Shown: positions 35,564 to 44,894 of the stretch, piece by piece | How positions within the stretch are numbered: the stretch's first letter is position 1 | Layout of the letters: every line of letters starts with the position of its first letter | Source: Paralactobacillus_A sp963926925 | Lineage (GTDB): Bacteria; Bacillota; Bacilli; Lactobacillales; Lactobacillaceae | Direction: 5' to 3' | Length of the DNA: 61,720 nucleotides | Assembly: GCA_963926925.1 (NCBI GenBank) | Contig: CAWUZD010000030.1 | Span: 1-61,720, forward strand | Position numbers and translations under genes: made by a program | The notes under the pieces: generated by a model | Database searches by the model: none | Told to the model about the DNA's origin: nothing | The model's input: the letters and a program-made list of their open reading frames with translations, nothing else

Positions 35564-36640
35564 CTACTTGAATGTAACTACACCAATTTCATATGGTGAA
35601 TCATTAAAAATAGCTGATTCAAGAATCCGATATTCGCCGGCTTGGTCTTGAACACGCAAATGACAGAATGTCGGACTTTTTTGTAAGGCATAATAAAATT
35701 CTTCTTCACTCGTCACGGGCACTTGATTACATGAAATAATGACATCGCCAATATGCAAATCCATTTTGGCCGCTGGTGTATGTGGTAATACATCAATTAC
35801 CCGGATGCCATTTGGCACTTGGTTAAAGCGTAAATCACCACGTTTATCAAAGTAACCAAAAATACTCCAAATTACTAACATCGCAATTACCAAAAGAACA
35901 CACCACATTACTAAGTGCCGTGGTTGCCACCAGCATAAACTACTTACGACTAAGCATAATGTTGCTTGGATAATTTGCATGGTAATCATGCGTTCGCGAC
36001 TAGTAATTGGCAATTGCCGTTTAACTAATTGGGTAAAACCAAAGATTAATGGCACCATCATCACCGTAACATGCTGGGTACTGCCCATTAACCAGAGATG
36101 CACATGTAACCAATCACCTGGAATAAAAATAAAAAGCGGTACAAAGTAAAACTGCCGTAAGCGATAAGCACTCGTTAATTTACCACGATGGGTGCGTAAT
36201 AATTCTGGTGAATAGGCACTTGTTGGTAACCAGTGTAATAACGCTGCCCCAATGACACTCACAAGCGCACATAAGATTAATGCTATTACAATGGTATGCA
36301 AATCATTTTTAGTAGTAAAAGCATAAATCATTGTTGTAATTAGTAACCAAATATCCAAACGGTAACTAATAAAGCTTAACAATAAGCCAATGCTAATAAA
36401 AATTTCAACCCACATTACCCAACGAGCAGGCAATAAGATACCACTTACTAAGGTTAAAATTGATAACCCAATTCCAATTAAAATACTTGGCCACCAAAAC
36501 CGTTTCATTTCAGGCCAATGTGATTGTAAAGCACTATAAAAATAGTGCCGTTCTGTTTTAACACGATGATAAGCCCAATAACAAGCAACCGCGATACCAA
36601 TCCATAATGCGGGTTGCCACCAAATAATCCCTGTACTCAT
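35564..36640 (-). CDS. Polytopic membrane protein with C-terminal PDZ domain
   Basis: 358 residues. Roughly residues 5-270 are hydrophobic, with seven to eight membrane segments. The last 80 form a PDZ domain (NGIRVIDVLPHTPAAKMDLHIGDVIISCN is visible). No protease domain is present. Related proteins lie between prfB and the phoPR genes in lactobacilli. Its role is unknown; its position 9 nt before phoP suggests it is co-transcribed and might influence signalling. Confidence 0.8.
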   Translation of the reverse strand: MSTGIIWWQPALWIGIAVACYWAYHRVKTERHYFYSALQSHWPEMKRFWWPSILIGIGLSILTLVSGILLPARWVMWVEIFISIGLLLSFISYRLDIWLLITTMIYAFTTKNDLHTIVIALILCALVSVIGAALLHWLPTSAYSPELLRTHRGKLTSAYRLRQFYFVPLFIFIPGDWLHVHLWLMGSTQHVTVMMVPLIFGFTQLVKRQLPITSRERMITMQIIQATLCLVVSSLCWWQPRHLVMWCVLLVIAMLVIWSIFGYFDKRGDLRFNQVPNGIRVIDVLPHTPAAKMDLHIGDVIISCNQVPVTSEEEFYYALQKSPTFCHLRVQDQAGEYRILESAIFNDSPYEIGVVTFK

Positions 36641-36686
36641 CTTTAGCTCCTACACATAATTAATTAACTAAAGTATATCATGAAAG

Positions 36687-37803
36687 TTAATTAGGATTCT
36701 TCTGACTGAGTTGCCATTGCAAATAAGCATTAATAAATGGATCAAGATCACCATCTAAAACGGCTTGGCCATTATGTGTTTCATAACCAGTCCGATGATC
36801 CTTAACCAAAGTGTAAGGATGGAAAACATATGAACGAATTTGGGAGCCCCAACCATTTTCAACAGCTTCGCCTTTAATAGCTGCCTTTTCTTTAGCCTTG
36901 GCTTCCAATTCACGTTGGTATAACTTAGCCTTTAACATGTTTAACGCTGTTTGCCGGTTTTGCAATTGCGAGCGTTGTGCCTGTGAACTTGTTACAATTC
37001 CCGTAGGAATATGGGTAATACGAACTGCGGAAGATGTCTTGTTAATATGCTGACCGCCCGCACCACTAGAACGAAAAACATCAATCCGTAAATCTTCAGG
37101 ACGAATTTCAATATTAATCGAATCATCCAATTCTGGCATTACATCAATTGAAACAAATGATGTATGCCGCCGACCAGCCGCATCAAACGGTGAAATCCGC
37201 ACAAAACGATGCACGCCTTTTTCAGAGCGCAATAACCCGTATGCGTTATGGCCCTTAATCATTAAGGTCACACTCTTCAAACCTGCTTCTTCACCGGCTT
37301 GATAATCAACTACTTCAACTTGTAATTGGTGTTGTTGGGCCCAGCGTGTGTACATTCGTAACATGGTTTCACCCCAGTCTTGGGATTCGGTACCACCAGC
37401 CCCTGGATGAATTTCCATAATAGCATTATGACTGTCATAAGGACCATTAAGTAATTGTTGCATTTCGTACTTCTTTAATTCATCTTGCAACTTACTTAAA
37501 TCTGTTTCAAAATCATGCATCATTTCATCATCAGGTTCTTCTTGCAATAATTCCAAACTAACTTGCAAGTCTTCACCTTGATTTTGCAAATTTTGAAAAG
37601 CATCATACTTTTGTTTTAAAGCATTGTTAGCATCAATTAGTTTTTGCGCTTGTTGTTGATCATCCCAAAAACCAGGTGCGGCCATTTTATTTTCATTAAT
37701 GGCAATGCTTTCTTTAAGGGCATCGAGGTCAAAGAGACCCCCTAAATTGATTTATTTTTTGCATGCAAGCTGCTAAAGCATGTTTAGCTTCACTAATTTC
37801 CAT
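36687..37803 (-). CDS. prfB: Peptide chain release factor 2, with programmed +1 frameshift
   Basis: RF2 reads UGA and UAA stops. Frame 1 starts at ATG 37803 with a CAGGAGG ribosome binding site and runs 24 codons to an in-frame TGA at 37731-37729. The site reads AGG GGG TCT CTT TGA C, with the internal SD-like AGGGGG stimulator and CTT slip codon. A +1 shift gives ...RGSL DLDALKES... and continues to 36687, for about 371 residues. The peptide-release motif GGQ is in SSGAGGQHINKTSS and the SPF motif in RISPFDAAGRRHTS. Readers should join 37803-37732 with 37730-36687. Confidence 0.96.
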
Positions 37804-37822
37804 ATTTTCCTCCTGAGATAGA

Positions 37823-37852
37823 AGAAGATTGTGGCAAAAGTCACAATCTTCT
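37823..37852 (-). terminator. Hairpin between secA and prfB
   Basis: Perfect 11-bp arms AGAAGATTGTG/CACAATCTTCT with an 8-nt loop in the secA-prfB gap. The minus-strand T run is weak, so termination may be partial. Confidence 0.55.
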
Positions 37853-37875
37853 TTATTACAATATCATAAAAACAA

Positions 37876-40242
37876 TTAACGACGAATATTTTGCCGAATT
37901 TGTGCTTTCATAAACAAACGTGTTACGCCAAAATCAATATCAGCAATCATTTCTTCAAACATCCGGAAGCCTTCTTCTTGGTATTCAACTAACGGATTCA
38001 TTTGTCCATAACCACGTAAACCAATTGATTGCCGCAATTGATCCATCGCATCAATGTGCGCTGTCCAGTGTTCATCAACTACCCGCAAAATAATTACTTT
38101 TTCAAATTCAAGCATTTGTTGTGGGTCAGCTAATTGCCGTTGCTTTTGCTTATAGTTTTCATCTACAAAGCTCATTAACAAGTTGTAAATACCATCAGCA
38201 GTTAAGCCTTTAAGGTTATCCAATTGTAACTTATCTTCACCAACCATATTACTCCATGCAAAGTTCAAAATGGCTTGTAAGTTCCAATCCTTAGAATCAC
38301 CTTGGGTATACAAGTTAACAATCCGGTGCACTGTCCGTTGAATCATTGGTAAAATAACTGGTTTCATCAAATCTTCAGTGCTGTTAATAATTTGCATCCG
38401 TTCTTTGTAAATAACTTCACGTTGTTCACGCATTACGTCATCATATTGCAAAGTATTCTTACGAGCATCGTAGTTATTACCTTCAACCCGCTTTTGCGCT
38501 GATTCAACTTGTTTAGAAATCATTTTACTTTCAATAACAGAATCAGCTTCACTGATGTTCATCCGGTCAAGGAAATCCTTAATCCGTTCTGAACCAAACC
38601 GTTTCATTAAGTCATCTTCAAGTGACATGTAGAAACGTGTCAAACCAGGATCACCTTGCCGGCCCGCACGACCACGTAACTGGTTATCAATCCGCCGTGA
38701 TTCATGCCGTTCAGTTCCTAAAACAGCTAAACCACCTAAGGCTTTAACACCAGGCCCTAACTTAATATCGGTACCACGACCAGCCATGTTCGTCGCAATG
38801 GTTACGGCACCACGTTGACCAGCATTCATGATAATTTCCGCTTCTTTAAAGTGGTTCTTCGCATTCAAAACAGAATGAGGAATATGTTCCTTATCGAGTA
38901 AGTTAGATAAGCGTTCTGAAGATTCAACCGCAACGGTCCCAATTAAGACTGGTTGTCCTTTGGCGTGCCGTTCCTTAATTTCTTGGGTAACAGCCTTAAA
39001 CTTACTATCAATTGTTGGATACAAAACGTCAGGATAATCAACCCGAATAACTGGCTTATTGGTTGGAATAGTAATGACGTTCATGTTGTAAATTTCACGG
39101 AATTCTTCTTCTTCGGTCTTAGCTGTTCCGGTCATTCCTGCTAATTTATCGTACATCCGGAAGTAGTTTTGGTAAGTAATATTAGCCATGGTTGAAGTTT
39201 CATCTTCAATCTTAACGCCTTCCTTAGCTTCAATGGCTTGGTGAAGGCCATCAGAATAACGCCGGCCTTCCATAACACGACCAGTAAATTGATCAACAAT
39301 ATTAACCTTACCATCTTGTACCACGTAATCAACATCCCGTTGCATAATGAAGTTAGCCCGCAATGCTTGATCGATGTGATGAGTTAAAGCAGAATTACCT
39401 TCGTCATACAAGTTGTTTAAACCAAACATCTTTTCAGCCTTGGTAATTCCTTCTTCAGTCAAACTAACCGTCTTAGTTGGCCAATCAATCTTAAAATCTT
39501 CGTTTTCTTTTAATTTCTTCGCAAACTTATCAGCACGAATGTATAACTTCGTTGATTTTTCAGCTTGACCAGAAATAATCAATGGTGTCCGGGCTTCATC
39601 AATTAAAATGGAGTCAACTTCGTCGATAATGGCATAATTCAATGGGCGTTGCACCATTTGTTCTTTGTAAACGACCATGTTATCCCGCAAATAGTCGAAA
39701 CCTAATTCACTATTAGTTGAATAAGTAATATCGGCATTATAAGCGGCCCGTTTTTCTTCAGGAGTTTTAGAATTTAAATTAAGGCCAACAGTTAATCCTA
39801 ACCACTTATACAATTCGCCCATTTCAGTAGCGTCACGGGTTGATAAGTATTCGTTAACGGTAACAACGTGTACCCCTTTACCAGTTAAGGCATTAAGGTA
39901 TACTGGCATGGTTGCGGTTAAAGTCTTACCTTCACCAGTCCGCATTTCAGCAATATTACCTTCGTGTAAAGTAATACCACCAATAATTTGCACACGGAAT
40001 GGGAATAAGCCTAAAACACGTTTAGCTGCTTCACGAACCGTGGCAAAGGCTTCTGGTAATAATTGGTCTAATGTTTCACCTTTGGCAAGCCGTTGCTTAA
40101 ATTCAGGTGTCTTAGCCTTTAATTGTTCATCAGTTAAGGCTGCATATTCATCTTCATATGATTCAACTTTATTGGCAATTTTGCCCATGCGTTTTACTTC
40201 ACGCGCATCATTTTCAATCCATTTCTTTAAAAAGTTGGCCAT
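37876..40242 (-). CDS. secA: Preprotein translocase ATPase SecA
   Basis: 788 residues. SecA drives export through SecYEG. Walker A MRTGEGKTLTA is near residue 100, the DEAD-type box DEVDSILIDEARTP near 210, and nucleotide-binding fold 2 has TNMAGRGTDIKLG and QLRGRAGRQGDPG near 500. The C-terminus stops at the helical scaffold (LFMKAQIRQNIRR) with no Cys-rich zinc tail, a short form also seen in other lactobacilli as I recall. It is followed by prfB, the usual order. Confidence 0.98.
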   Translation of the reverse strand: MANFLKKWIENDAREVKRMGKIANKVESYEDEYAALTDEQLKAKTPEFKQRLAKGETLDQLLPEAFATVREAAKRVLGLFPFRVQIIGGITLHEGNIAEMRTGEGKTLTATMPVYLNALTGKGVHVVTVNEYLSTRDATEMGELYKWLGLTVGLNLNSKTPEEKRAAYNADITYSTNSELGFDYLRDNMVVYKEQMVQRPLNYAIIDEVDSILIDEARTPLIISGQAEKSTKLYIRADKFAKKLKENEDFKIDWPTKTVSLTEEGITKAEKMFGLNNLYDEGNSALTHHIDQALRANFIMQRDVDYVVQDGKVNIVDQFTGRVMEGRRYSDGLHQAIEAKEGVKIEDETSTMANITYQNYFRMYDKLAGMTGTAKTEEEEFREIYNMNVITIPTNKPVIRVDYPDVLYPTIDSKFKAVTQEIKERHAKGQPVLIGTVAVESSERLSNLLDKEHIPHSVLNAKNHFKEAEIIMNAGQRGAVTIATNMAGRGTDIKLGPGVKALGGLAVLGTERHESRRIDNQLRGRAGRQGDPGLTRFYMSLEDDLMKRFGSERIKDFLDRMNISEADSVIESKMISKQVESAQKRVEGNNYDARKNTLQYDDVMREQREVIYKERMQIINSTEDLMKPVILPMIQRTVHRIVNLYTQGDSKDWNLQAILNFAWSNMVGEDKLQLDNLKGLTADGIYNLLMSFVDENYKQKQRQLADPQQMLEFEKVIILRVVDEHWTAHIDAMDQLRQSIGLRGYGQMNPLVEYQEEGFRMFEEMIADIDFGVTRLFMKAQIRQNIRR

Positions 40243-40321
40243 TGATTAAAAATTCCTTTCTCCGTACAAAAAAATAATATCAATATATTTTAACATTTAT
40301 AATAATCGTCAACAAGCTAAC

Positions 40322-40359
40322 AAAAAAGAGCTTGTAGTAAATTTACTACAAGCTCTTTT
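40322..40359. terminator. Bidirectional terminator after hpf
   Basis: A perfect 36-base palindrome whose arms begin AAAAGAGCTTGTAGTAAA, between secA and hpf. On the minus strand it ends hpf transcription. Confidence 0.85.
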
Positions 40360-40374
40360 CCTAATTATCAGTTA

Positions 40375-40947
40375 TTAATCATTATCATTAGTTTCAATTA
40401 AACCATAACGACCATCACGCCGCTTGTACACAATACTAATACCATTAGTATCAGTGTCTTCAAAGATGAAGAAGTTATGATCAAGCATGTTCATTTGTAA
40501 AATAGCTTCTTGACTATTCATTGGCTTCAAAGCTAAGCGCTTAGTCCGCACAACTTCCATGGCATCATTACCATTATCTTCGGCTTCTTCTTCATAATCA
40601 GAATCAGGAATTGTTAACTTGAAGTCATTAATTCCTTTTTCACGTGATTTACGATTAATCCGTGTATTAAACTTGTGGATTTGCCGTACTAACTTATCAA
40701 TCACTAAGTCAATACTCTTGTAAAGATCATCAGATGTTTCTTCAGCTCTTAATGAGAGATATGGTAATAAAATAGTGACTTCAGCTTTTGCTGATTTATT
40801 AGGATAAACTCGTAAGTTAACCCGAGCAGTCACATTCATCTTGGTATTAACGAAGTATTTATCGAGTTTATTCACTTTCTTTTCAACATAACTGCGAATT
40901 GCATCAGTAATTTCGATGTTTTCACCACGTATATTGTAATCTAACAT
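40375..40947 (-). CDS. hpf: Ribosome hibernation promoting factor, long form
   Basis: 190 residues. The N-terminal domain (about 1-100, MLDYNIRGENIEITDAIRSYVEKKVNKL) binds the 30S decoding region. The C-terminal domain (about 130-190, with the HNFFIFEDTDTNGISIVYKRRDGRYGLIE block) dimerises 70S ribosomes into 100S particles. A long acidic linker joins them. It is regularly found upstream of secA. GGGAG ribosome binding site. Confidence 0.96.
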   Translation of the reverse strand: MLDYNIRGENIEITDAIRSYVEKKVNKLDKYFVNTKMNVTARVNLRVYPNKSAKAEVTILLPYLSLRAEETSDDLYKSIDLVIDKLVRQIHKFNTRINRKSREKGINDFKLTIPDSDYEEEAEDNGNDAMEVVRTKRLALKPMNSQEAILQMNMLDHNFFIFEDTDTNGISIVYKRRDGRYGLIETNDND

Positions 40948-41029
40948 AAGCTTTAGTCTCCCTTCTCTAAAGTAACTTCCTTACACTTTTAATTATAAAT
41001 AAAAGTCCATGTGATACAAAGATAACGAC

Positions 41030-41716
41030 TTAACGCCCTAAGCTAAAGCTATCAATTCGCCCTTGAAAACCACAATGATACAAGCAATCGCGCGCATGCC
41101 ACAAGGTTCGACCGGTCGTGTAAATATCATCAACTAATAAAATTTGCTTAAGATGACTATCATCAAGGTGCGCATTACTGCGAAAAAACTGCGGCGTATG
41201 CAAGCGTTCATAACGATTCTTCTGTGCCTGGGGAACTGGCGTTGGCATTTTAATTAGTAATGACTTCAACGGCACAATATCCGCATACAAACCAGCCACA
41301 TGATCAAAACCACGAGCTTGTAAATGGTTCGGATCACTAGGAATAGGCACAATGAGATCATAATGATGGGTATTAAAGAATTGCTTTAATAAATCACTAA
41401 ACGCATCTTTAAGGTAATAACTGCCATAACCCTTATACTGCATGAAATAATCAGCAAGGGCATGGTTATATTGTAATAATGCATAATGTTGCCAAGATAC
41501 CTGCGGATAAAGATATTGCCACCGCTGACAATCTTGACAAATATGCATCGTTGCTTGCACATGATAACAACGTGGACAATGCAGTTGTTGCGTTAGTTTA
41601 ACAAAATCACGGCGACAATACCGGCAAAGTCGGGGCTGATAATATGGTTGCCAACTAAATAACCATTGCAATGACAATTCATTAATAATGCGTTGCTGAC
41701 AAAATAAGCACTTCAT
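41030..41716 (-). CDS. comFC: ComF family phosphoribosyltransferase-like protein
   Basis: 228 residues. The N-terminal zinc-ribbon-like segment has CxxC pairs (CLFC, CRYC, CPRC, CQDC). The C-terminal phosphoribosyltransferase domain ends with the PRPP loop ILLVDDIYTTGRTL. ComFC is needed with ComFA for uptake of transforming DNA in naturally competent Firmicutes. It looks intact. Its ATG overlaps the natural stop of the comFA remnant (ATGA), which supports start 41716 rather than the GTG at 41725. Confidence 0.88.
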   Translation of the reverse strand: MKCLFCQQRIINELSLQWLFSWQPYYQPRLCRYCRRDFVKLTQQLHCPRCYHVQATMHICQDCQRWQYLYPQVSWQHYALLQYNHALADYFMQYKGYGSYYLKDAFSDLLKQFFNTHHYDLIVPIPSDPNHLQARGFDHVAGLYADIVPLKSLLIKMPTPVPQAQKNRYERLHTPQFFRSNAHLDDSHLKQILLVDDIYTTGRTLWHARDCLYHCGFQGRIDSFSLGR

Positions 41717-42899
41717 AATTGGCACCGTAATTGCTTGGCCTTATGATTTAAATGCCTAATTTGCTGCCAAGCTCGTTTCACATTACGAGTATAAGCCGTA
41801 CATAAAAATAACACTTGCCCGGCTTGATCATCAGCGTATCAATCATCCCCTGGCGAAACAGGGCAACCTTGTTCAGACGCTGTTCATCGGCAGCATGAAC
41901 GGTTGCTAATTTTTGCTGTGGAAAATAACGTTGCCACCACTGCGCCACATCAGCTAACATCACCACATACGGCACAAAGATTAATAACTGCCGTTGCAAA
42001 TTAACTTTCCTAAATAAGTAATGCTGCCACCATAATGGCAAAGTTTGTTGACGTAAGTAGCGGCGTAAATACGGCATTATTTTTATTTGCGGTACTGGTA
42101 ATAAGTGATGATGATAACGTAATGGCAGGTAACTAACTGCTAACTGCCGTTGGTTAATTTGACGCTGTAAAGTTGGCGATGGTGTCGCCGTGAGATAAAG
42201 ACAAGCACTCTGCTGCTTACGCGCATGTTGAATAGCAAATTGTAAGGCCGCATCGTTTACTAATGGAAAAGCATCAACTTCATCAACAATCATCACATCA
42301 AAAGCCCGATAGAAACGCCATAACTGGTGGACTGTGCACACTACCAATTGGGTATAACAATACTGCGGTTGTTGACCATGTAATAAGCAAATATCAACAT
42401 TAAAAGCTGCTTGTAAGCGTGGATATAACTCTAAACACACATCAACTCGTGGCGACGCAATACAAACCCGTTGTTGCTGTTGTAACGCCCAATTAATACC
42501 ATTAAACAAAATTTCGGTTTTGCCAGCACCAGTTACTGCCCATAATAACCGCATTTGTTGCTGTTGAATTGTTACTAATATTTTTTGCGCAACTGGTAAT
42601 TGTTGTGGAGCTAATTTGCCCTGCCACCGCAAATATGTTGCTTGCTTAGCAAAATGATTGGGTTCAGGCAAATAATATAAAACCTGCTGTGAAGTAATGC
42701 GACCTAACATAATACAATGTGGACAATAATAGGCCCGGTTAGGTAATTGGTAATGGCACAAATCATAACCACAACGTTGACAACACTGCTTAACAACGGC
42801 AGGACGTTGCTGTAAATCTGGTATTAACGCTTGATAATGATTACGTTGTAAATCACTAAGTAATAATTGCCGACCATACATTACTTCAAGACTTGGCAT
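41713..42899 (-). pseudogene. comFA: comFA, broken by an internal deletion and frameshift
   Basis: ComFA is the DEAD-box ATPase that pulls single-stranded DNA through ComEC. Frame 1 (42899-41778, 373 residues) has the Cys-rich zinc module (about 39-62), Walker A AVTGAGKTE at 121-129, DEVD and LTATPS. It then ends in unrelated residues from about 41825. A second frame, from about 41835 to TGA 41713, encodes a typical ComFA C-terminus (ADDQAGQVLFLCTAYTR...AWQQIRHLN). Helicase motifs V and VI (usually near ILERG and QIAGRxGR) fall exactly in the junction and are absent. An out-of-frame deletion of roughly 45 codons is the simplest reading. Confidence 0.8.
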
Positions 42900-42960
42900 A
42901 AATAATTCACCTCAGTTATAATTACGCCAAAAGTTAATTTTTTTATGATAGGAAATATCA

Positions 42961-43578
42961 ATGACGACAACAATTTATCAACGGGTTCATACTGAAATTA
43001 ATATTAAAAAATCTCGTTTCATTAGTTACTTAATTCCTGTAACTAGTGAACAGGATGCGAAACAACAATTAAACTTATTAAAAAAACAAACACCACAAGC
43101 TACACACCATTGTTTTGCCTACATTGTTGGTAATATTACCCGGATGAGCGATGACGGTGAACCGAGCGGCACAGCGGGTAAGCCCATCCTGACCACCTTA
43201 CAAAGTAATCATCTTACTAACATTTTGGCTGTTGTGATTCGGTACTTTGGCGGCATTAAACTTGGCACAGGTGGCTTAACGCGTGCTTACCGTCAAAGCG
43301 TGATGCAGACGTTACAACAATGCACATTAGCACAAATAATGACCCAACAAGAATTACAAGTTAGTCTTAGTTATTCACAGTGGCAAAGTTTACAACATCT
43401 TGATACTCTTAACGTTATTAAGATTGATTATGGTGAACATGTTAACTTAGTTTTGGGGGTAGCTCCTACCGCTATAACAACTTTGCAAACCCAAATTAAT
43501 AATTACTTACACACTAATTTAAGTTTTACTACTGGTGCTATTAAAGATATTATTGTGCCACTAAAAAAAGACAGTTAA
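42961..43578 (+). CDS. YigZ/IMPACT family protein
   Basis: 205 residues of the UPF0029 (YigZ/YvyE) family. The N-terminal IMPACT domain has KKSRFISYLIPV, THHCFAYIVG, SDDGEPSGTAGKPIL and VVIRYFGGIKLGTGGLTRAYR. A C-terminal ferredoxin-like domain follows. The human and yeast relatives regulate GCN2; the bacterial role is unclear. It is divergent from comFA and convergent with tagO, the arrangement seen around yvyE in Bacillus and lactobacilli. AGGAAA ribosome binding site. Confidence 0.92.
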   Translation: MTTTIYQRVHTEINIKKSRFISYLIPVTSEQDAKQQLNLLKKQTPQATHHCFAYIVGNITRMSDDGEPSGTAGKPILTTLQSNHLTNILAVVIRYFGGIKLGTGGLTRAYRQSVMQTLQQCTLAQIMTQQELQVSLSYSQWQSLQHLDTLNVIKIDYGEHVNLVLGVAPTAITTLQTQINNYLHTNLSFTTGAIKDIIVPLKKDS

Positions 43579-43591
43579 TGAACTGTCTTTT
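43566..43591. terminator. Bidirectional terminator between yigZ and tagO
   Basis: Arms AAAAGACAGTT/AACTGTCTTTT with a 4-nt loop and T runs on both strands. The yigZ stop is inside the hairpin. Confidence 0.88.
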
Positions 43592-44726
43592 ATTTTTTAT
43601 ATGATTTAAACTTACTACCAAAATCATCATTAGGTGCTGAGCGCGACAACTTGCTGACCGCATGCTGAATTAAATGAATCAATGGCTGCCGATTCTCGCC
43701 TAGTAAACCAATTAATTCAATAAATAACTCGAGTGCAATCAACACACCAATTGATAACGCGATATTGCCCCATAATGTTGATAAGGGATAAATCATCGCA
43801 ATAAATGAAAAAATTAATGATAAACCATAAATTGCCAAAACGGTTTGTCGATGGGTTAATCCTAATTGCATTAAGCGATGATGCAAATGCTTCTTATCAG
43901 CCTGAGTAATTGGTTGATGATTAAGAATACGCCGAATAATTGCATAAAACGTGTCCATTAATGGTACACCTAAAATTAAAATCGGTACTGCCATGGTTGT
44001 GAGCGTAACATTCTTTAAGCCTTTCAAAGAAAAGACCGCAATCATAAACCCAATGAATAACGATCCCGTATCGCCTAAAAAGACCTTGGCGGGATGGAAA
44101 TTATATGGTAAAAACCCAATTAACGCCGCCATTAAGATAAAAATCATCACCGAAACATACGTATTGGAATCATTAAAGAAATAATTCACAATCCCCATCG
44201 TAAATAAGCCAATAATAGCAATCCCGGTAGCTAAACCATCAAGACCATCAATTAAATTAATCGCATTAGTAATCGCTAAAATCCAAAAAATACTAATTGG
44301 AAAACTCCACCATCCCAAATGAACCCGTAAGTTAATAAATGGAATGGTAATATGCGTCATCTTAATACGGGCTAAGAAGTAAATAATTAACGCCGCTACC
44401 AGAATACCAAACATTTTTTGGCGCGGATTCAATTCCTTAATATCATCAATCATCCCCGTTACCACAATCACACAAGCACCCAAAAAAATACTGAATAATT
44501 CATGGGTAGGAAACTCATGACGTAATAACACAAATGTTGCAAATGTAAATGATAGAAAAATTGCCAAACCACCCATTGTCGGCATCGGATGAGTATTAAC
44601 ACGACGTGCACTTGGTTTATCAATTGCACCTAATACATAAGCTAAGCGGCGCACAAATGGCGTGACAATCGCGGCGATAATCATCGTTAAAAACAATTTA
44701 ACAATAATTTGAAAAAGGTGTAGCAT
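43590..44726 (-). CDS. tagO: Undecaprenyl-phosphate GlcNAc-1-phosphate transferase (TagO/WecA family)
   Basis: 378 residues with about eleven membrane helices. It transfers GlcNAc-1-phosphate to undecaprenyl phosphate, the first step of wall teichoic acid and many surface polysaccharides. Catalytic blocks: GMIDDIKELNPRQK, NAINLIDGLDGLATG, NFHPAKVFLGDTGSLFIGF, and HHR in ADKKHLHHRLMQLG. The frame opens at TTG 44738, one base from the GGAGG site. ATG 44726, about 12 nt behind it, is more workable. Confidence 0.94.
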   Translation of the reverse strand: MLHLFQIIVKLFLTMIIAAIVTPFVRRLAYVLGAIDKPSARRVNTHPMPTMGGLAIFLSFTFATFVLLRHEFPTHELFSIFLGACVIVVTGMIDDIKELNPRQKMFGILVAALIIYFLARIKMTHITIPFINLRVHLGWWSFPISIFWILAITNAINLIDGLDGLATGIAIIGLFTMGIVNYFFNDSNTYVSVMIFILMAALIGFLPYNFHPAKVFLGDTGSLFIGFMIAVFSLKGLKNVTLTTMAVPILILGVPLMDTFYAIIRRILNHQPITQADKKHLHHRLMQLGLTHRQTVLAIYGLSLIFSFIAMIYPLSTLWGNIALSIGVLIALELFIELIGLLGENRQPLIHLIQHAVSKLSRSAPNDDFGSKFKSYKK

Positions 44727-44860
44727 AACGTCGTTCAACCTCCAAGACCAAATGTCTTGTTAAATAATTAGTTATTCTTCAATATAACAATTATAAAAAA
44801 GAATCTCAATAACTTTTATTCTAAATTAAACATAACTAAAATAAAAGAACCTGCCCATTC

Positions 44861-44890
44861 AAAAAGGACCTTGCCCCAAGCAAGATCCTT
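44861..44890 (-). terminator. Terminator of rny
   Basis: On the minus strand AAGGATCTTGC and GCAAGGTCCTT form a stem with one mismatch and a short loop, followed by TTTTT. Confidence 0.8.
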
Positions 44891-44894
44891 CATT

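Noticed and set aside
40375..40947. Hibernation factor and secA as an unusual pairing
   Set aside because: hpf-secA-prfB is a standard gene order in Firmicutes.
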